Shown here in pieces: positions 63,860 to 64,000 of a stretch of DNA of 64,000 nt. The stretch is from CANLBN01 sp034111645 (GTDB taxonomy: Bacteria; Pseudomonadota; Gammaproteobacteria; Pseudomonadales; Cellvibrionaceae). The stretch is taken from positions 37,484-101,483 of the forward strand of contig JAWUWW010000005.1 in the NCBI GenBank assembly GCA_034111645.1, given 5' to 3'. Each line of letters starts with the position of its first letter. The first letter of the stretch is position 1. The notes under the pieces were generated by a model that did no database searches, was not told the DNA's origin, and was given only the letters and a program-made list of their open reading frames with translations. Made by a program: the position numbers and the translations under genes.

Positions 63860-64000
63860 GTAAGCGCCAATCGAACCCCACTCTAGCTATTTTCAAACTG
63901 CCACGGCATGAGTTCATTCATATCATCTTTGGTCGTCATGTTCGGCAGTCGGCTGAACACATGCTTAAGGTAATGATACGGGTTCACGTTGTTGGCTTTG
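63860..64000 (-). mobile_element. End of an IS66-family insertion sequence (truncated by the window)
   Basis: The boundary is placed at GTAAGCGCC (63860), the usual terminal inverted-repeat start of IS66 elements. Inside it the minus strand encodes the C terminus of a TnpC-type transposase. The other end and the target duplication are outside the window. Confidence 0.85.
63883..64000 (-). CDS. IS66 family transposase TnpC, C-terminal fragment
   Basis: The minus strand from the window edge reads NVNPYHYLKHVFSRLPN and ends in MNELMPWQFENS followed by TAG, which matches the IS66 transposase C-terminal domain (PYxYLxxVxxxLP ... LLPW). Only 38 codons are visible. The gene continues beyond the window, so whether the element is intact cannot be judged. 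Confidence 0.85.
   Translation of the reverse strand, partial: KANNVNPYHYLKHVFSRLPNMTTKDDMNELMPWQFENS

Noticed and set aside
1..64000. tRNA, rRNA, CRISPR, toxin-antitoxin and prophage genes
   Set aside because: Intergenic regions were read for tRNA T-loop and cloverleaf patterns, regular repeats with spacers and small paired frames; none met a reasonable standard. Very small RNAs without strong structure could be missed.

Overview
The window looks like chromosomal DNA from an AT-rich gammaproteobacterium (clearly below 50% G+C by eye) with gene order of the Pseudomonas/Cellvibrionales type. The grounds are the divergent nadB / rpoE-rseA-rseB-rseC-mucD locus followed by lepA-lepB-DUF4845-rnc-era-recO, the cysM-rlmD-relA-mazG block, adk-tsaB, cmoA-cmoB, lolC-lolD-lolE, and a rlmD/relA pair abutting with no gap. 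The genus cannot be named from sequence alone. There is no rRNA, tRNA, CRISPR array or prophage. Mobile DNA is limited to the end of an IS66-type element at the right edge.

Layout. 1-9.6 kb (all minus strand): M18 aminopeptidase with a partial duplicate of its 3' end, uppP, tsaB, adk, mazG, relA, rlmD, cysM. 10.0-11.0 kb (plus): a receiver-Hpt protein in the place where barA/gacS normally sits. 11.0-21.9 kb (minus): recO, era, rnc, DUF4845, lepB, lepA, an O6-alkylguanine methyltransferase, mucD, rseC, rseB, rseA, rpoE, the last with a very good sigma-E promoter. 22.1-30.2 kb: nadB, a soluble histidine kinase with a TPR response regulator, cmoA, cmoB, a flavodoxin, a GGDEF diguanylate cyclase. 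30.8-38.6 kb (minus): the three-gene ATP-grasp / alpha-E / transglutaminase-DUF2126 cluster, then a PlsC and GNAT acyltransferase pair resembling ornithine-lipid synthesis (OlsA/OlsB). 39.1-44.1 kb: DUF2062, lolC-lolD-lolE, a PilZ protein, a small BamE-like periplasmic protein. 44.2-51.6 kb (minus): a thiamine operon thiC-thiO-thiS-thiG-thiDE-thiF(rhodanese) led by a TPP riboswitch. 51.8-58.1 kb: DUF2489, rmuC, a TPR protein, murI, an AddB-like nuclease. 58.6-63.7 kb (plus): a complete HAAT-type ABC importer with a Tat-type binding protein, closed by a strong terminator next to the IS66 end.

How the parts connect. The sigma-E block gives an autoregulated envelope-stress circuit (sigma factor, anti-sigma, RseB, RseC, MucD). 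The thi operon holds both branches of thiamine synthesis and is controlled by TPP. GGDEF and PilZ proteins with intact motifs show that c-di-GMP signalling is present. Of the broader signals, the least understood is the ATP-grasp/alpha-E/transglutaminase cluster, which is widespread but has no established function; the most unusual local finding is the shrunken BarA-like receiver-Hpt gene. I found no clearly unprecedented multi-gene system. Start codons were moved downstream of the longest reading frame where a ribosome-binding site and family length supported it (DUF4845, lepB, rpoE, flavodoxin, thiDE, thiC, DUF2489, receiver-Hpt).
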